A stretch of 64,000 nt of DNA. Origin: Brevibacterium spongiae. Its GTDB lineage: Bacteria > Actinomycetota > Actinomycetes > Actinomycetales > Brevibacteriaceae. The notes under the pieces are model-generated. The model was given only the letters and a program-made list of their open reading frames with translations. It searched no databases and was not told where the DNA came from. Positions 45,892 through 54,290 of this stretch are shown piece after piece. Where the stretch lies: the NCBI RefSeq assembly GCF_026168515.1, contig NZ_CP093443.1, forward strand, positions 1,240,001 to 1,304,000. The letters run 5' to 3'. Within the stretch, counting starts at the first letter, position 1. Every line of letters begins with the position of its first letter. The position numbers and the translations under genes are program-made.

Positions 45892-46635
45892 TCACGTCGT
45901 CAGGCGACGCAGGGTGAGGTACGAGCCGAGCGCGAAGACCACTGTCAGCCCCAGCGCCCACAGCGCCAGGCCGACCGCCTGTGCGCCCACGAGCGCCGCC
46001 CACACTTCGGACCACGCCCGATTGACGTTGAACCACGCGGCTCCGGCCAACAGTGCCAAGGCGAGGCCGGTGAGGGAGATCGTGAGGATGAGGGCGCCGA
46101 CGCGTTTATAGACGATCGCAAACCAGAAGCCAAGGACGAAGCACAGCATCGTGAGCACGAAGTAGACGAATCCTGCGCCGAGCGGTCCGTGTTCCCACAC
46201 CCATGACAGGTAGGCGAAGTAGCCGTTGATGCCATAGCCGTCGGTGGCCTGCTCGATGAGTCCCAGGACGACGAATACGGCGGAGATGCCCGCGGCGCTG
46301 ATCGTCGCGGCGGTGAGGGAGCCGAGGCAGAACTCCCGCCGGGTGAGGCTCATCGCCTGGGAGAAATAAAACGTGCGATTGACCGCCTGTGCACCGACGA
46401 CGGCGAAGTACCACAGCGGCGCTTGTGAGCCTCCGCTGTACTTCGGGGAGTCCACGCCTGCGGAGGCGATGATCCAGTGGATGATGAGCGTGATGAGCCA
46501 GGCGGCGACAAGGATGAGCAGGGGCATCCAGACGAAGGTCTGCGTGTTCGTGAACTGCAGGCGGACGACACCGAGGATCCGGTTCTTCGGTCGCGACGTG
46601 TGGGTTCCGGACGGGTGGTCGATGACGGCAGTCAT
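45892..46635 (-). CDS. ABC transporter permease subunit
   Basis: 247 residues with six hydrophobic segments (MPLLILVAAWLITLIIHWI, YFAVVGAQAVNRTFYF, AATISAAGISAVFVVLG, FVYFVLTMLCFVLGFWFAIVY, ILTISLTGLALALLAGA and ALWALGLTVVFALGSYL). No soluble or binding domain. It overlaps the ATPase gene by 4 nt, so it is the membrane half of the same transporter. Family-level function as an ABC-2-like exporter is inferred from the operon. Confidence 0.8.
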   Translation of the reverse strand: MTAVIDHPSGTHTSRPKNRILGVVRLQFTNTQTFVWMPLLILVAAWLITLIIHWIIASAGVDSPKYSGGSQAPLWYFAVVGAQAVNRTFYFSQAMSLTRREFCLGSLTAATISAAGISAVFVVLGLIEQATDGYGINGYFAYLSWVWEHGPLGAGFVYFVLTMLCFVLGFWFAIVYKRVGALILTISLTGLALALLAGAAWFNVNRAWSEVWAALVGAQAVGLALWALGLTVVFALGSYLTLRRLTT

Positions 46636-47549
46636 GATTGCAGGCTCCTTGAGTCGGTCTCCGCTGCCGATGTCTCGGCGAGGTCCGCCTGAGTGCTGCG
46701 GACGACGAGCTGCTGCAGGGAGACGGGAGTGAGGTCGAGGTTGGCGTCGTTGATGAACTCGCGGTCGGTGCGGCTGAGGTGACCGAGCATCGTCACCGAG
46801 GCGACTCGGCCGAGTGATTCGCGGTGGATGACTTCCCGACCGGCGACGAGCCGATTGATCGCATCGGCATCCCCGACGACGTTGGCGGCACGACCGCGGA
46901 CCTCCTCGGTGGTCTCATCCATGATGATCCGGCCGCGGTCGATGACGATGACCTTCTCGATGAGATCGGCGACCTCGTCGATGAGGTGGCTCGAGAGCAC
47001 GATGGTGCGCGGAAATTCGGCGTAGTCGGCGATGAGGCGGTCGTAGAAGGTCTGCCGGGCAACGGCGTCGAAGCCGAGATAAGGCTCATCGAAGAAGGTG
47101 ATCTCGGCCCTGGACGCGAGTCCGATGATGACCCCGACGGCCGACTGCTGGCCGCGGGAGAGCTTCTTGATCGGTGTCTTCAGCGGCAGGTCAAAGTCGT
47201 CGACGAGTTGGTCGGCGAACTCCTGATCCCAGTGCGGGAAGAAGAGGCGGGAGTTGGCCAGGGCATGTCGGGCATTCGAGTCGTCCGGATACTTCTGGCT
47301 CTCGCGGACGAAGCACATGCGGTTGAGCACGCGGGCGTTCTCGTACGGGTCTTCTCCGAAGACTTCGACGTCGCCGCTGGTGGCGAAGTTCTGGGCCGTG
47401 AGGATCGACATGAGCGTCGTCTTGCCGGCGCCGTTGCGACCGAGCAGGCCGTAGATCGAATCCTCGTCGATGGTCAGACTGACGTCGTTGAGTGCGGTGG
47501 TGTTCTTGTACATCTTGGTGAGGTGGCGGACCTCGACGACGGAGTTCAT
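46632..47549 (-). CDS. ABC transporter ATP-binding subunit (YtrB/BcrA-like)
   Basis: 305 residues. Walker A GLLGRNGAGKTTLMSIL, signature IKKLSRGQQSAVGVIIGLASRA, Walker B EITFFDEPYLGFDAVA, and H-loop VLSSHLIDEV are intact. Residues 235-305 form an extra C-terminal region. The signature LSRGQ replaces the common LSGGQ, a frequent variant in this subfamily. Arrangement GntR, ATPase, permease matches Ytr-type exporters that respond to cell-wall-active compounds. Confidence 0.9.
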   Translation of the reverse strand: MNSVVEVRHLTKMYKNTTALNDVSLTIDEDSIYGLLGRNGAGKTTLMSILTAQNFATSGDVEVFGEDPYENARVLNRMCFVRESQKYPDDSNARHALANSRLFFPHWDQEFADQLVDDFDLPLKTPIKKLSRGQQSAVGVIIGLASRAEITFFDEPYLGFDAVARQTFYDRLIADYAEFPRTIVLSSHLIDEVADLIEKVIVIDRGRIIMDETTEEVRGRAANVVGDADAINRLVAGREVIHRESLGRVASVTMLGHLSRTDREFINDANLDLTPVSLQQLVVRSTQADLAETSAAETDSRSLQS

Positions 47550-47552
47550 GGG

Positions 47553-47966
47553 TCATCCCTTCGCTGCGGTCGGATCGAGTGCTGTGGTCAGGTGGAGTTC
47601 TTGGGAGCGCTCTTCGATGAGCGCGATCACGTCCCTCGAGCCCAGGCCGAGCCGGTTGGCCTCGGCCAGCAGGGGAGTGATGAAGTTGTCGGAGAAGGTG
47701 GTGCGGTGTTCGTTGATGAGCAGTGCACGGGCGCCTTCTGTGACGAACATGCCGATCCCGCGCCGCTTCTCCAGCACCCCTTTGCTCACGAGCTGGTTGA
47801 TGCCCTTGGCCGCGGTGGCCGGGTTGATGGAGTAGAAGCCGGCGAGTTCGTTCGTCGACGGTGCCCGGGAGAGCTCGGGCAGGGTTCCGTTGAGGATCGA
47901 GTCCTCGACCTTCTCGGCGATCTGGGTGAAGAGGGGTTTGGCATCGTCGATCATCTGCTGCTCCAC
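47553..47966 (-). CDS. GntR-family regulator, YtrA subfamily
   Basis: 137 residues. Winged helix at residues 12-80: PLFTQIAEKVEDSILNGTL, APSTNELAGFYSINPATAAKGINQLVSKGVLEKRRGIGMFV. The short C-terminal part (about 50 residues) is too small for an effector domain of the FadR or HutC kind, which defines the YtrA subfamily. It is first in its operon with only 3 nt before the ATPase gene. A near-ideal inverted repeat lies just upstream, so autorepression is likely. GTG 47966 or ATG 47954 may be the start. Confidence 0.9.
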   Translation of the reverse strand: MEQQMIDDAKPLFTQIAEKVEDSILNGTLPELSRAPSTNELAGFYSINPATAAKGINQLVSKGVLEKRRGIGMFVTEGARALLINEHRTTFSDNFITPLLAEANRLGLGSRDVIALIEERSQELHLTTALDPTAAKG

Positions 47967-47975
47967 GTGTATCGG

Positions 47976-47991
47976 TTAGTTACCTAACTAA
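47976..47991. promoter_or_regulatory. Palindromic operator for the GntR-ABC operon
   Basis: TTAGTTA-CC-TAACTAA, perfect 7-bp arms and a 2-nt centre, in an AT-rich island ending 10 nt before the GTG start of the GntR gene. This spacing would block promoter melting or start. Confidence 0.75.
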
Positions 47992-48053
47992 TGAACCATG
48001 GTGCCAGGGAGGGTGTCAAGAGATCGTGCGAAGATTTCTGGTTTGATGCGTGC

Positions 48054-48082
48054 GGCACGGTTCGGCCGCCTCGGCGAGGGTG
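48054..48082 (+). repeat. 29-nt direct repeat, right copy
   Basis: Partner of 45855-45883, differing at two positions, in the spacer between the GntR gene and rarD. Confidence 0.7.
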
Positions 48083-48089
48083 ACTGTAT

Positions 48090-48109
48090 GCGGAACCGGA
48101 TGGTTCCGC
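48090..48109 (-). terminator. Hairpin after rarD
   Basis: GCGGAACC-GGAT-GGTTCCGC, perfect 8-bp arms and a 4-nt loop, 14 nt beyond the rarD stop on the minus strand. Confidence 0.6.
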
Positions 48110-48122
48110 GCTCGGGCAGGGT

Positions 48123-49058
48123 CTAAGCCTGAGCCGTTGGTCCTGGGCGGCGGCGCCGGCTCGTGCGCACGAGGTCGGTGCAGAGTAGGACGACGGCGAT
48201 CCAGATGATGAAGAAGCCGATCCACCGGGTCGTCGACATCATCTCGCCGAGGACCGTGACGCCGAGGATGAACTGGATCGTCGGGGTGAGGTATTGGAGC
48301 ATGCCCACCCAGGACAGGGGAATGCGGCGGGCGGCGGCGCTGAAGAGGATGAGCGGGATGGCGGTGGCCGGGCCGGTGATGATGATGACGAAGACGTGCC
48401 AGCCGCCGAACCCAGTGAAGGTCTGCAGCCCCATCGATCCGAGGACGAAGAGGTAGATCGCCGACGGCACTGAGAGGACGAGGCTTTCGACCGCCATGCC
48501 CTCGAGCGCGCCCACACGGCTGCCGACCTTGTTCTTCACGAGTCCGTAGAGACCGAACGACAGTGCGACCGTGAACGCCAGGTAGGGGACCCGACCGAGA
48601 CCGATGCCGACGATGATGACGGCCAGCAGGCCGAAGCCCACCGCGGTCCACTGCAGAGGCCGCAGCTTCTCACCGAGGAAGATCACGCCCAATCCGATGG
48701 AGATGAGCGGATTGAGGTAGTAGCCGAGGGATATCTCGACGAGCTGGTTGGTCTCGACCCCGTAGATGAACGTCGTCCAGTTGATCGCGATGAGCACCGA
48801 GGCCAGGAGCAGGAGGCCGAAGAGGCGCGGTGAGCGCAGAACCCGCCAGGTCCGGATGAACCCGCCGGTGAAGACGAGGAGGATCGCGCAGAAGCCCAAC
48901 GACCAGATGACGCGGTGTGAGACGAGTTCGAGGGCGCCGGTGGGAGCGGCGGCCGCGAAGAGCAGCGGCATGACGCCCCACAGCAGGTAGGCGGAGAATC
49001 CGTTGATCAGGCCGGCGCGCCGGATGGCGCTCTCATCGGGGGCAGGGTTCGTACTCAC
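48123..49058 (-). CDS. rarD: EamA-family transporter RarD
   Basis: 311 residues, ten membrane helices in two EamA repeats. The RarD pattern is clear: GLINGFSAYLLWGVMPLLF at the start, LELVSHRVIWSL, INWTTFIYGVETNQLVEISLGYYLNPLISIGLGVIFLGE (read in parts), and a second-half AARRIPLSWVGMLQYLTPTIQFILGV. RarD proteins are annotated as chloramphenicol-sensitivity transporters, but their substrate is unsettled. The tail is basic (RTSRRRRPGP). A GTG start is used. Confidence 0.9.
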   Translation of the reverse strand: MSTNPAPDESAIRRAGLINGFSAYLLWGVMPLLFAAAAPTGALELVSHRVIWSLGFCAILLVFTGGFIRTWRVLRSPRLFGLLLLASVLIAINWTTFIYGVETNQLVEISLGYYLNPLISIGLGVIFLGEKLRPLQWTAVGFGLLAVIIVGIGLGRVPYLAFTVALSFGLYGLVKNKVGSRVGALEGMAVESLVLSVPSAIYLFVLGSMGLQTFTGFGGWHVFVIIITGPATAIPLILFSAAARRIPLSWVGMLQYLTPTIQFILGVTVLGEMMSTTRWIGFFIIWIAVVLLCTDLVRTSRRRRPGPTAQA

Positions 49059-49258
49059 GGACTTCAGTCTAATGATGAGGGGGTGCCGAGGCGGACGGTG
49101 TCCACGGCAGTCGCGTGTGCTGCGGGGGGTGCCGTTCGCCGAGGCGGTCCGATTCGTCGAGGCTGAGCGATGGGCAGACGTGCGAGTTTGCTCACGTCAT
49201 TGTAAGGATCACCTACATTGACGATAGACTCGATGAGACTGAAAAGAGAGGTGTGAGA

Positions 49259-50677
49259 ATGACTCGACCCTTCCGGGTGGCCATCGTCGGCGCCGGTCCT
49301 GCTGGGATCTACGCGGCCGATCTCATGACGAAGGCGGAACGCGATTTCGATCTGAGCATCGATCTCTTCGACCGCCTGCCGACCCCGTTCGGGCTCGTCC
49401 GCTACGGTGTCGCTCCCGACCACCCACGGATCAAGGGCATCATCAATGCGCTGATCAAGGTCCTCGATCGCGGTGACATCCGCCTGTTCTCCAACGTCGA
49501 ATACGGTGTCGACCTCCACCTCGAGGAGCTCACCGATCGCTACGATGCCGTGATCTTCTCCACCGGCTGCTTCGTCGATGCCGCCCTCGATCTGCCCGGC
49601 ATCGATCTGCCCGGATCGTACGGGGCCGCGGACTTCGTCAACTGGTACGACTCCCATCCCGACGTCTCGCAGTCCTGGCCGCTTGATGCGCAGCGCGTCG
49701 CCGTCATCGGCAACGGCAACGTCGCCCTCGACGTCGCTCGCGTTCTGGCCAAGCAGGCCGACGATCTGCACACCACGGAGATTCCCGACCACGTCTACGA
49801 GGGGCTCAAAGCCTCGCAGGTCACCGACGTCCATATCTTCGGCCGTCGCGGACCGGCACAGGCGAAGTTCACTCCGCTGGAGCTGCGCGAACTCGGTCAG
49901 GTCAAGGACGTCGACGTCATCGTCTATCCCGAAGACTTCGAATTCGATGACGGCTCCATGGCTGCCATCGAATCGAGCAATCAGACCAAACAGGTTGCGA
50001 AGACGCTCACGGACTTCACGATGCGTGAACCCACGGGAGCGAAGCGTCGTCTCCACCTGCACTTCCTCCACGCACCGGTCGCCATCCTCGGCGAGGATCG
50101 GGTGAGCGGGCTGCGGACCGAACGGATGGAACTCGACGGCTCCGGAGGCGTCAACGGAACCGGGAGCTTCCACGATTGGGAGTTCGACGCCGTCTACCGC
50201 GCGGTCGGCTACGCCGGCACGCAGCTGCCGCAGCTGCCCTTCGATGAGCGCAAGCGTGTGATCCCCAACCATGAGGGTCGCGTCGTCGACGCCGATGATC
50301 AGTCGAAGGCCGCCGAGGCCGACGTCGTTCAGGGCGTCTACACGACCGGTTGGATCAAGCGCGGTCCCGTCGGACTCATCGGGCATACGAAGGGCGATGC
50401 GCTCGAGACCATCGGGCATATCCTCGACGACCGGGCCGCAGGCGTCCTCACCGACCCCGTCTACCCGGACGAAACGGCGATCGTCGAACTCCTCGAGTCC
50501 AAGGGCACCGACTTCGTCGACTGGGAGGGCTACCACCGGGTCGAATCGGCAGAGAAGGCCGCCGGTGAGGCCGAAGGGCGTGAGCGGGTCAAGCTCGCCA
50601 CCCGTGAGGCGATGCTCTCCGAGGCGCGCGGCCACGTCACTGCCGAATCCGTGGGACAGCCTTCCGGCGGTCACTGA
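49259..50677 (+). CDS. fprA: Ferredoxin/adrenodoxin-NADP+ reductase, FprA type
   Basis: 472 residues. FAD motif VAIVGAGPAGIYAADLM, the family signature LPTPFGLVRYGVAPDHPRIKGI, NADP motif VAVIGNGNVALDVARVL, FGRRGPAQAKFTPLELREL, and the C-terminal GWIKRGPVGLIGHTKGDALET are all typical of adrenodoxin reductase-like FprA. It transfers electrons between NADPH and small iron-sulfur proteins. The final 60 residues are rich in Ala and Glu and not conserved. ATG 49259 follows GAGAGG. The upstream region is AT-richer, with a TGTAAGGATCACCTACA near-palindrome about 60 nt before the start. Confidence 0.93.
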   Translation: MTRPFRVAIVGAGPAGIYAADLMTKAERDFDLSIDLFDRLPTPFGLVRYGVAPDHPRIKGIINALIKVLDRGDIRLFSNVEYGVDLHLEELTDRYDAVIFSTGCFVDAALDLPGIDLPGSYGAADFVNWYDSHPDVSQSWPLDAQRVAVIGNGNVALDVARVLAKQADDLHTTEIPDHVYEGLKASQVTDVHIFGRRGPAQAKFTPLELRELGQVKDVDVIVYPEDFEFDDGSMAAIESSNQTKQVAKTLTDFTMREPTGAKRRLHLHFLHAPVAILGEDRVSGLRTERMELDGSGGVNGTGSFHDWEFDAVYRAVGYAGTQLPQLPFDERKRVIPNHEGRVVDADDQSKAAEADVVQGVYTTGWIKRGPVGLIGHTKGDALETIGHILDDRAAGVLTDPVYPDETAIVELLESKGTDFVDWEGYHRVESAEKAAGEAEGRERVKLATREAMLSEARGHVTAESVGQPSGGH

Positions 50678-50685
50678 GGCCACCG

Positions 50686-50710
50686 GAGCTGCCGGGGCTT
50701 CCGGCAGCTC
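50686..50710 (+). terminator. Hairpin after fprA
   Basis: GAGCTGCCGG-ggctt-CCGGCAGCTC, ten perfect pairs with a 5-nt loop, 8 nt after the stop. No T-tract. Confidence 0.65.
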
Positions 50711-50949
50711 AGGGGCACTGAGCCTGCCGCGGCATCCCGCACCCTTGGCGACACACCCTCCCGTTGGCGGCACCTCCTCCACTCCGCACGCCATCCCGCA
50801 CCGGCAGCTTCATTTCCACCCGGTGCACCGGGGTGACGAGTCGCTGACGGTGTGGGATGGTTCCGGCGCGTAGAGTCGGAGACGTCCAGATCACACCCGA
50901 CCGCACTCAATGAGTCGGATTGCGCGCCACCAGCTGGCAGGGAGGTCTC

Positions 50950-51876
50950 GTGAGCAACGAATCGCTGCTGAGAACGATCGTCGAGCGAGCCTACGTCGAA
51001 CGGCTCGATGCCTGGCAGACTGCGGCCGTGCGGATCAAGCACTGGCTCAAAGAGCAGCAGAAGGGCCTGCTCAAGGACAAGGACATCTCCCGCCTCGACG
51101 TCGACGGGCATCGGATCAAGGACGCCGCGAGGACTCTGGCCAAGCTGACCGAGAAGTTCGATGAGGATCCGCAGCTCGAGGTCCGCGACACCGACGATGT
51201 CGAGGATCAGATCCGCGATATCGTCGGCATCAAGGTGCTGTGCAAGTCACCGCGTGACCAGAGCATGATGTTCGCAGCACTGCGCGACCCCGAACAGCTC
51301 GGCTCCTTCGAACTCATCGAGTCGAGGGACTATACGAATCCACCGAAGGCCAGCGGCTACCGAGCCTGTCACGTCATCCTCCGCATCCCCTCTGACCAGG
51401 GGAAACCGGTATTCGCAGAAATTCAGGTCAAGACCCGCCTTCAGGACGCCTGGAGCGAGCTGACCCATGAGGACATGTACAAGCCGGGTGCGGCGATGAA
51501 GCCGAGCAAGCTGCATGGCGAGTTCGCCCGTGCCATGGCGAACATGCTCGCCACGGTCGATGACATGGCCGACACTCTGGCGGTCGAGCTCACCGCGCTG
51601 ACCGATCCCGAGCATGAACTCGATCCGGTGGCGATGCGCGAACAGAGGTCCGCCATCGACGTTCGGGTGCGGGCCACCGGGCCGAAATACGCCCTGGCCG
51701 TCGACGGTTCGGGACGCCAGGGTCTCATCCCGGCCTTCGCCGTGCGCAAACTCAGCGAGACGAAGGGCACCATCAAGGTCAGCGACTTCATCGCCGTCGA
51801 CGACAGGCTGCGGGTCAGCGTGGAGGAGGACTCCAAGGGCCTGTACTACATTCCCCTCGAACTGCCCCGGGGCTGA
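50950..51876 (+). CDS. RelA/SpoT synthetase-domain protein (small alarmone synthetase-like)
   Basis: 308 residues without an HD hydrolase or TGS/ACT domains. The synthetase core is at 55-200: HRIKDAARTLAKL (Arg and Lys of the ATP site), EDQIRDIVGIKVLC with the metal Asp, NPPKASGYRACHV with the guanine-stacking Tyr, and AEIQVKTRLQDAWSELTHE with the catalytic Glu. Where the family usually has R-x-K-x-x-x-S, the Ser is Arg here. A C-terminal section of about 80 residues (SAIDVRVRATGPKYALAVDGSG...) looks like a small beta-barrel. It probably makes (p)ppGpp or a related nucleotide; a toxic alarmone role cannot be excluded, but no antitoxin gene lies beside it. GTG 50950 has GGAGG upstream. Confidence 0.82.
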   Translation: MSNESLLRTIVERAYVERLDAWQTAAVRIKHWLKEQQKGLLKDKDISRLDVDGHRIKDAARTLAKLTEKFDEDPQLEVRDTDDVEDQIRDIVGIKVLCKSPRDQSMMFAALRDPEQLGSFELIESRDYTNPPKASGYRACHVILRIPSDQGKPVFAEIQVKTRLQDAWSELTHEDMYKPGAAMKPSKLHGEFARAMANMLATVDDMADTLAVELTALTDPEHELDPVAMREQRSAIDVRVRATGPKYALAVDGSGRQGLIPAFAVRKLSETKGTIKVSDFIAVDDRLRVSVEEDSKGLYYIPLELPRG

Positions 51877-51890
51877 GGCGACAGACAGGT

Positions 51891-51930
51891 GGGAGGCGCG
51901 CCTCGGCCCAGCACCGAGGCGCGCCCTCCC
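51891..51930. terminator. Bidirectional terminator between SAS-like gene and metE
   Basis: A 16-bp stem (51891-51906 with 51914-51930, one bulged base) around loop CCCAGCA, followed by a CCTCCC run. It lies between convergent genes. Confidence 0.75.
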
Positions 51931-51939
51931 TCCCGAACT

Positions 51940-51984
51940 GATCAGACCGTGCCGGATCAGACCGTTCCGGGTCAGACCGTCACA
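51940..51984. repeat. Three imperfect 15-nt tandem repeats at metE 3' end
   Basis: Units of the form G(A/G)TCAGACCGT plus four bases at 51940, 51955 and 51970; the last unit contains the metE stop codon. It looks like a small slippage expansion. Confidence 0.7.
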
Positions 51985-54290
51985 GTTTCCGCGTCTCTGG
52001 CGAGAACGGCATCACGGGCGGCGACGAGGTTGGCAAGCGAGGCACGGACCTCGGAATAGCCGCGGGTCTTCAGCCCGCAGTCCGGGTTGATCCACAGTCG
52101 CTCGGCCGGGACCTTCGCCAACGCGGCATCGATGAGCTCGGTGAGCTCGGGCACCGAGGGCACCCGCGGCGAATGGATGTCGTAGACGCCGGGCCCGATC
52201 CCGCGCACGAAGTCGAAGTCGGCGATGTCGTCGAGCACCTCCATCCGTGATCGGGCCGCCTCGATGCTCGTGACATCGGCGTCGAGGGCGTTGATCGCAT
52301 CGATGATCTCCCCGAACTCCGAATAGCACAGATGAGTGTGGATCTGCGTTCCGGGCGCGACACGGGAATTGACGAGCCGGAAGGAGCGCACCGACCAGTC
52401 GAGGTAGGCCTGACGGTCGGTCTCCCGCAGCGGCAGCAGCTCTCGCAGGGCCGGCTCATCGACCTGGACGATGCCGATGCCGGCCGCCTCGAGGTCGGCG
52501 ACTTCGTCCGAGAGGGCCAGAGCGATCTGATCAGCCGATTCGGCCAGGGCAACGTCATCACGGACGAACGACCACGCGAGAATCGTCACCGGACCGGTGA
52601 GCATGCCCTTGACGAGCCGTTGGGTCCGAGTCGCCGTGTAGGTCGACCACTCGACGGTGATCGGTGCCGGTCGGGAGACGTCGCCGAAGAGGATCGGCGG
52701 ACGGGTGCAGCGCGAACCATAGGACTGGACCCAGCCGTTGTCCGTGGTCGCAAACCCGTCGAGGTTCTCCGCGAAGTACTGGACCATGTCATTGCGTTCG
52801 GGTTCGCCGTGGACGATGACGTCGAGCCCGAGGTCCTCCTGCAGGGACACGACCCGATCGATCTCCGCCTTCATCGCCGACTCGTACGCGGCATCATCGA
52901 TGCGAGAGGCCCGATGGTCGGCACGGGCCCGGCGGACCTCGGCCGTCTGCGGGAACGACCCGATGGTCGTCGTCGGCAGAGACGGAATCTCGAGGGCAGA
53001 CTGAGCCTGCCGCCTCGTCGCATAGTCAGTGCGGAAGCCGTCGTCATCGGCCAGGGAGGCGGTCCGGGCGGCCACCTCGGCGCTGTGGACCCGCGCGGAC
53101 TCGGCACGGGTGCGGCGGGCACGATCCGAACGGTTGAACGCCTCGGCGCGGGCATCAGGACCGGCGGTCAGGGCGGTCGTCAGGGCCTCGACCTCGGTCA
53201 CCTTCTCCTCGGCGAAGGACAGCCACGAGGCGACATCAACCGGGAGCGCGGACTCGTTGGCCACTGTATAAGGCACATGGAGCAGGGAGGTCGAGGTCGA
53301 GACGCTCAGCGCTTCGCGGCCCAGTCCGGTGAGTACATCGAGGCTCTCTTGCAGGTCAGCGGCCCACACATTGCGTCCGTCGATGATGCCGGCGACGAGG
53401 TGTGTCGACTCGGGCACCTCGGCAGCCAGACGATCGAGGTAGCCGGGGTCGATGGCGCGGGTGGCGGCGGAGATGTCGACGCCGAGAGCGTCGATACCCG
53501 AGCTCGACAGTGCCGAGAGGCCGGACCGCAGGGTCCCATAAGGGGCGGTGACGAAGATCTTCGGGTGCGTGCTCGCCCCGGCAAGCGTCGCATAGGCGCG
53601 TCCGGCCGCCTCGGCGAGCTGCTCATCGGTGAAGCCGGGGACGTCGGTGACGAGCGCCGGTTCGTCGAGCTGGACCCAGTCGACGCCGGCGGCGGCGAGG
53701 ATGGAGATGACGTCGAGGTAGACGGCGGTGAGCTCCTCGAGGCGATCCAGCGGCGAGGTGGTGGTGCCCGGTGCGGTTTTGGCCAGGGTCAGCAGGGTGA
53801 CCGGTCCGACGAGGACGGGGCGGACGAGGTGGCCGGCGGCGCGGGCTTCGGAGACGAGGGAGAGCAGATGCTGCGGGTGAGCTTTGAAGTGCGTCGAGTC
53901 CTCGAGTTCGGGCACGAGGTAGTGGTAGTTCGTGTCGAACCACTTCGTCATCTCGAGCGGAGAGCGCTGCGCGGTCCCGCGGGCGAGGGCGAAGTATTCG
54001 TCGAGGTCGAAGTCGGTGCCCGTTGTCGCTGAGGGGATGAGACCGACGCTCAGTGCGGTGTCGAGGACGTGGTCGTAGTGGCTGTACGACGCGGGGATCG
54101 CGTAGTCCTCGGTGAGCCCGAGCTCGCGCAGCCGGTGGTAGGTGTCGATGCGCAGGGTGTGCACGGCCTGGGCGAACTCATCGGCGTCGATGCGCCCGGC
54201 CCAATAGGATTCGAGGGCCTTCTTCTGCTCGCGTCGGGGCCCGATGCGCGGGTAGCCGGTGATCGTGGCCTGGGGGAATGAGCTGGTCAT
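51972..54290 (-). CDS. metE: Cobalamin-independent methionine synthase
   Basis: 772 residues, two barrels as usual. N-terminal [25 protein letters not shown] (split by its Arg pair), [14 protein letters not shown], then the C-terminal catalytic barrel with [26 protein letters not shown], and the zinc ligands in [10 protein letters not shown] (His, Cys) and [11 protein letters not shown] (Cys). It moves the methyl group from 5-methyltetrahydrofolate polyglutamate to homocysteine. ATG 54290 has GGAAG upstream and overlaps the metF stop, so metF and metE form one transcript. Confidence 0.96.
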   Translation of the reverse strand: MTSSFPQATITGYPRIGPRREQKKALESYWAGRIDADEFAQAVHTLRIDTYHRLRELGLTEDYAIPASYSHYDHVLDTALSVGLIPSATTGTDFDLDEYFALARGTAQRSPLEMTKWFDTNYHYLVPELEDSTHFKAHPQHLLSLVSEARAAGHLVRPVLVGPVTLLTLAKTAPGTTTSPLDRLEELTAVYLDVISILAAAGVDWVQLDEPALVTDVPGFTDEQLAEAAGRAYATLAGASTHPKIFVTAPYGTLRSGLSALSSSGIDALGVDISAATRAIDPGYLDRLAAEVPESTHLVAGIIDGRNVWAADLQESLDVLTGLGREALSVSTSTSLLHVPYTVANESALPVDVASWLSFAEEKVTEVEALTTALTAGPDARAEAFNRSDRARRTRAESARVHSAEVAARTASLADDDGFRTDYATRRQAQSALEIPSLPTTTIGSFPQTAEVRRARADHRASRIDDAAYESAMKAEIDRVVSLQEDLGLDVIVHGEPERNDMVQYFAENLDGFATTDNGWVQSYGSRCTRPPILFGDVSRPAPITVEWSTYTATRTQRLVKGMLTGPVTILAWSFVRDDVALAESADQIALALSDEVADLEAAGIGIVQVDEPALRELLPLRETDRQAYLDWSVRSFRLVNSRVAPGTQIHTHLCYSEFGEIIDAINALDADVTSIEAARSRMEVLDDIADFDFVRGIGPGVYDIHSPRVPSVPELTELIDAALAKVPAERLWINPDCGLKTRGYSEVRASLANLVAARDAVLARDAETVTV

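Noticed and set aside
49195..49225. Iron-regulator (IdeR/DtxR) box before fprA
   Set aside because: TGTAAGGATCACCTACA is only partly symmetric and the AGG/CCT spacing does not fit the 19-bp consensus.
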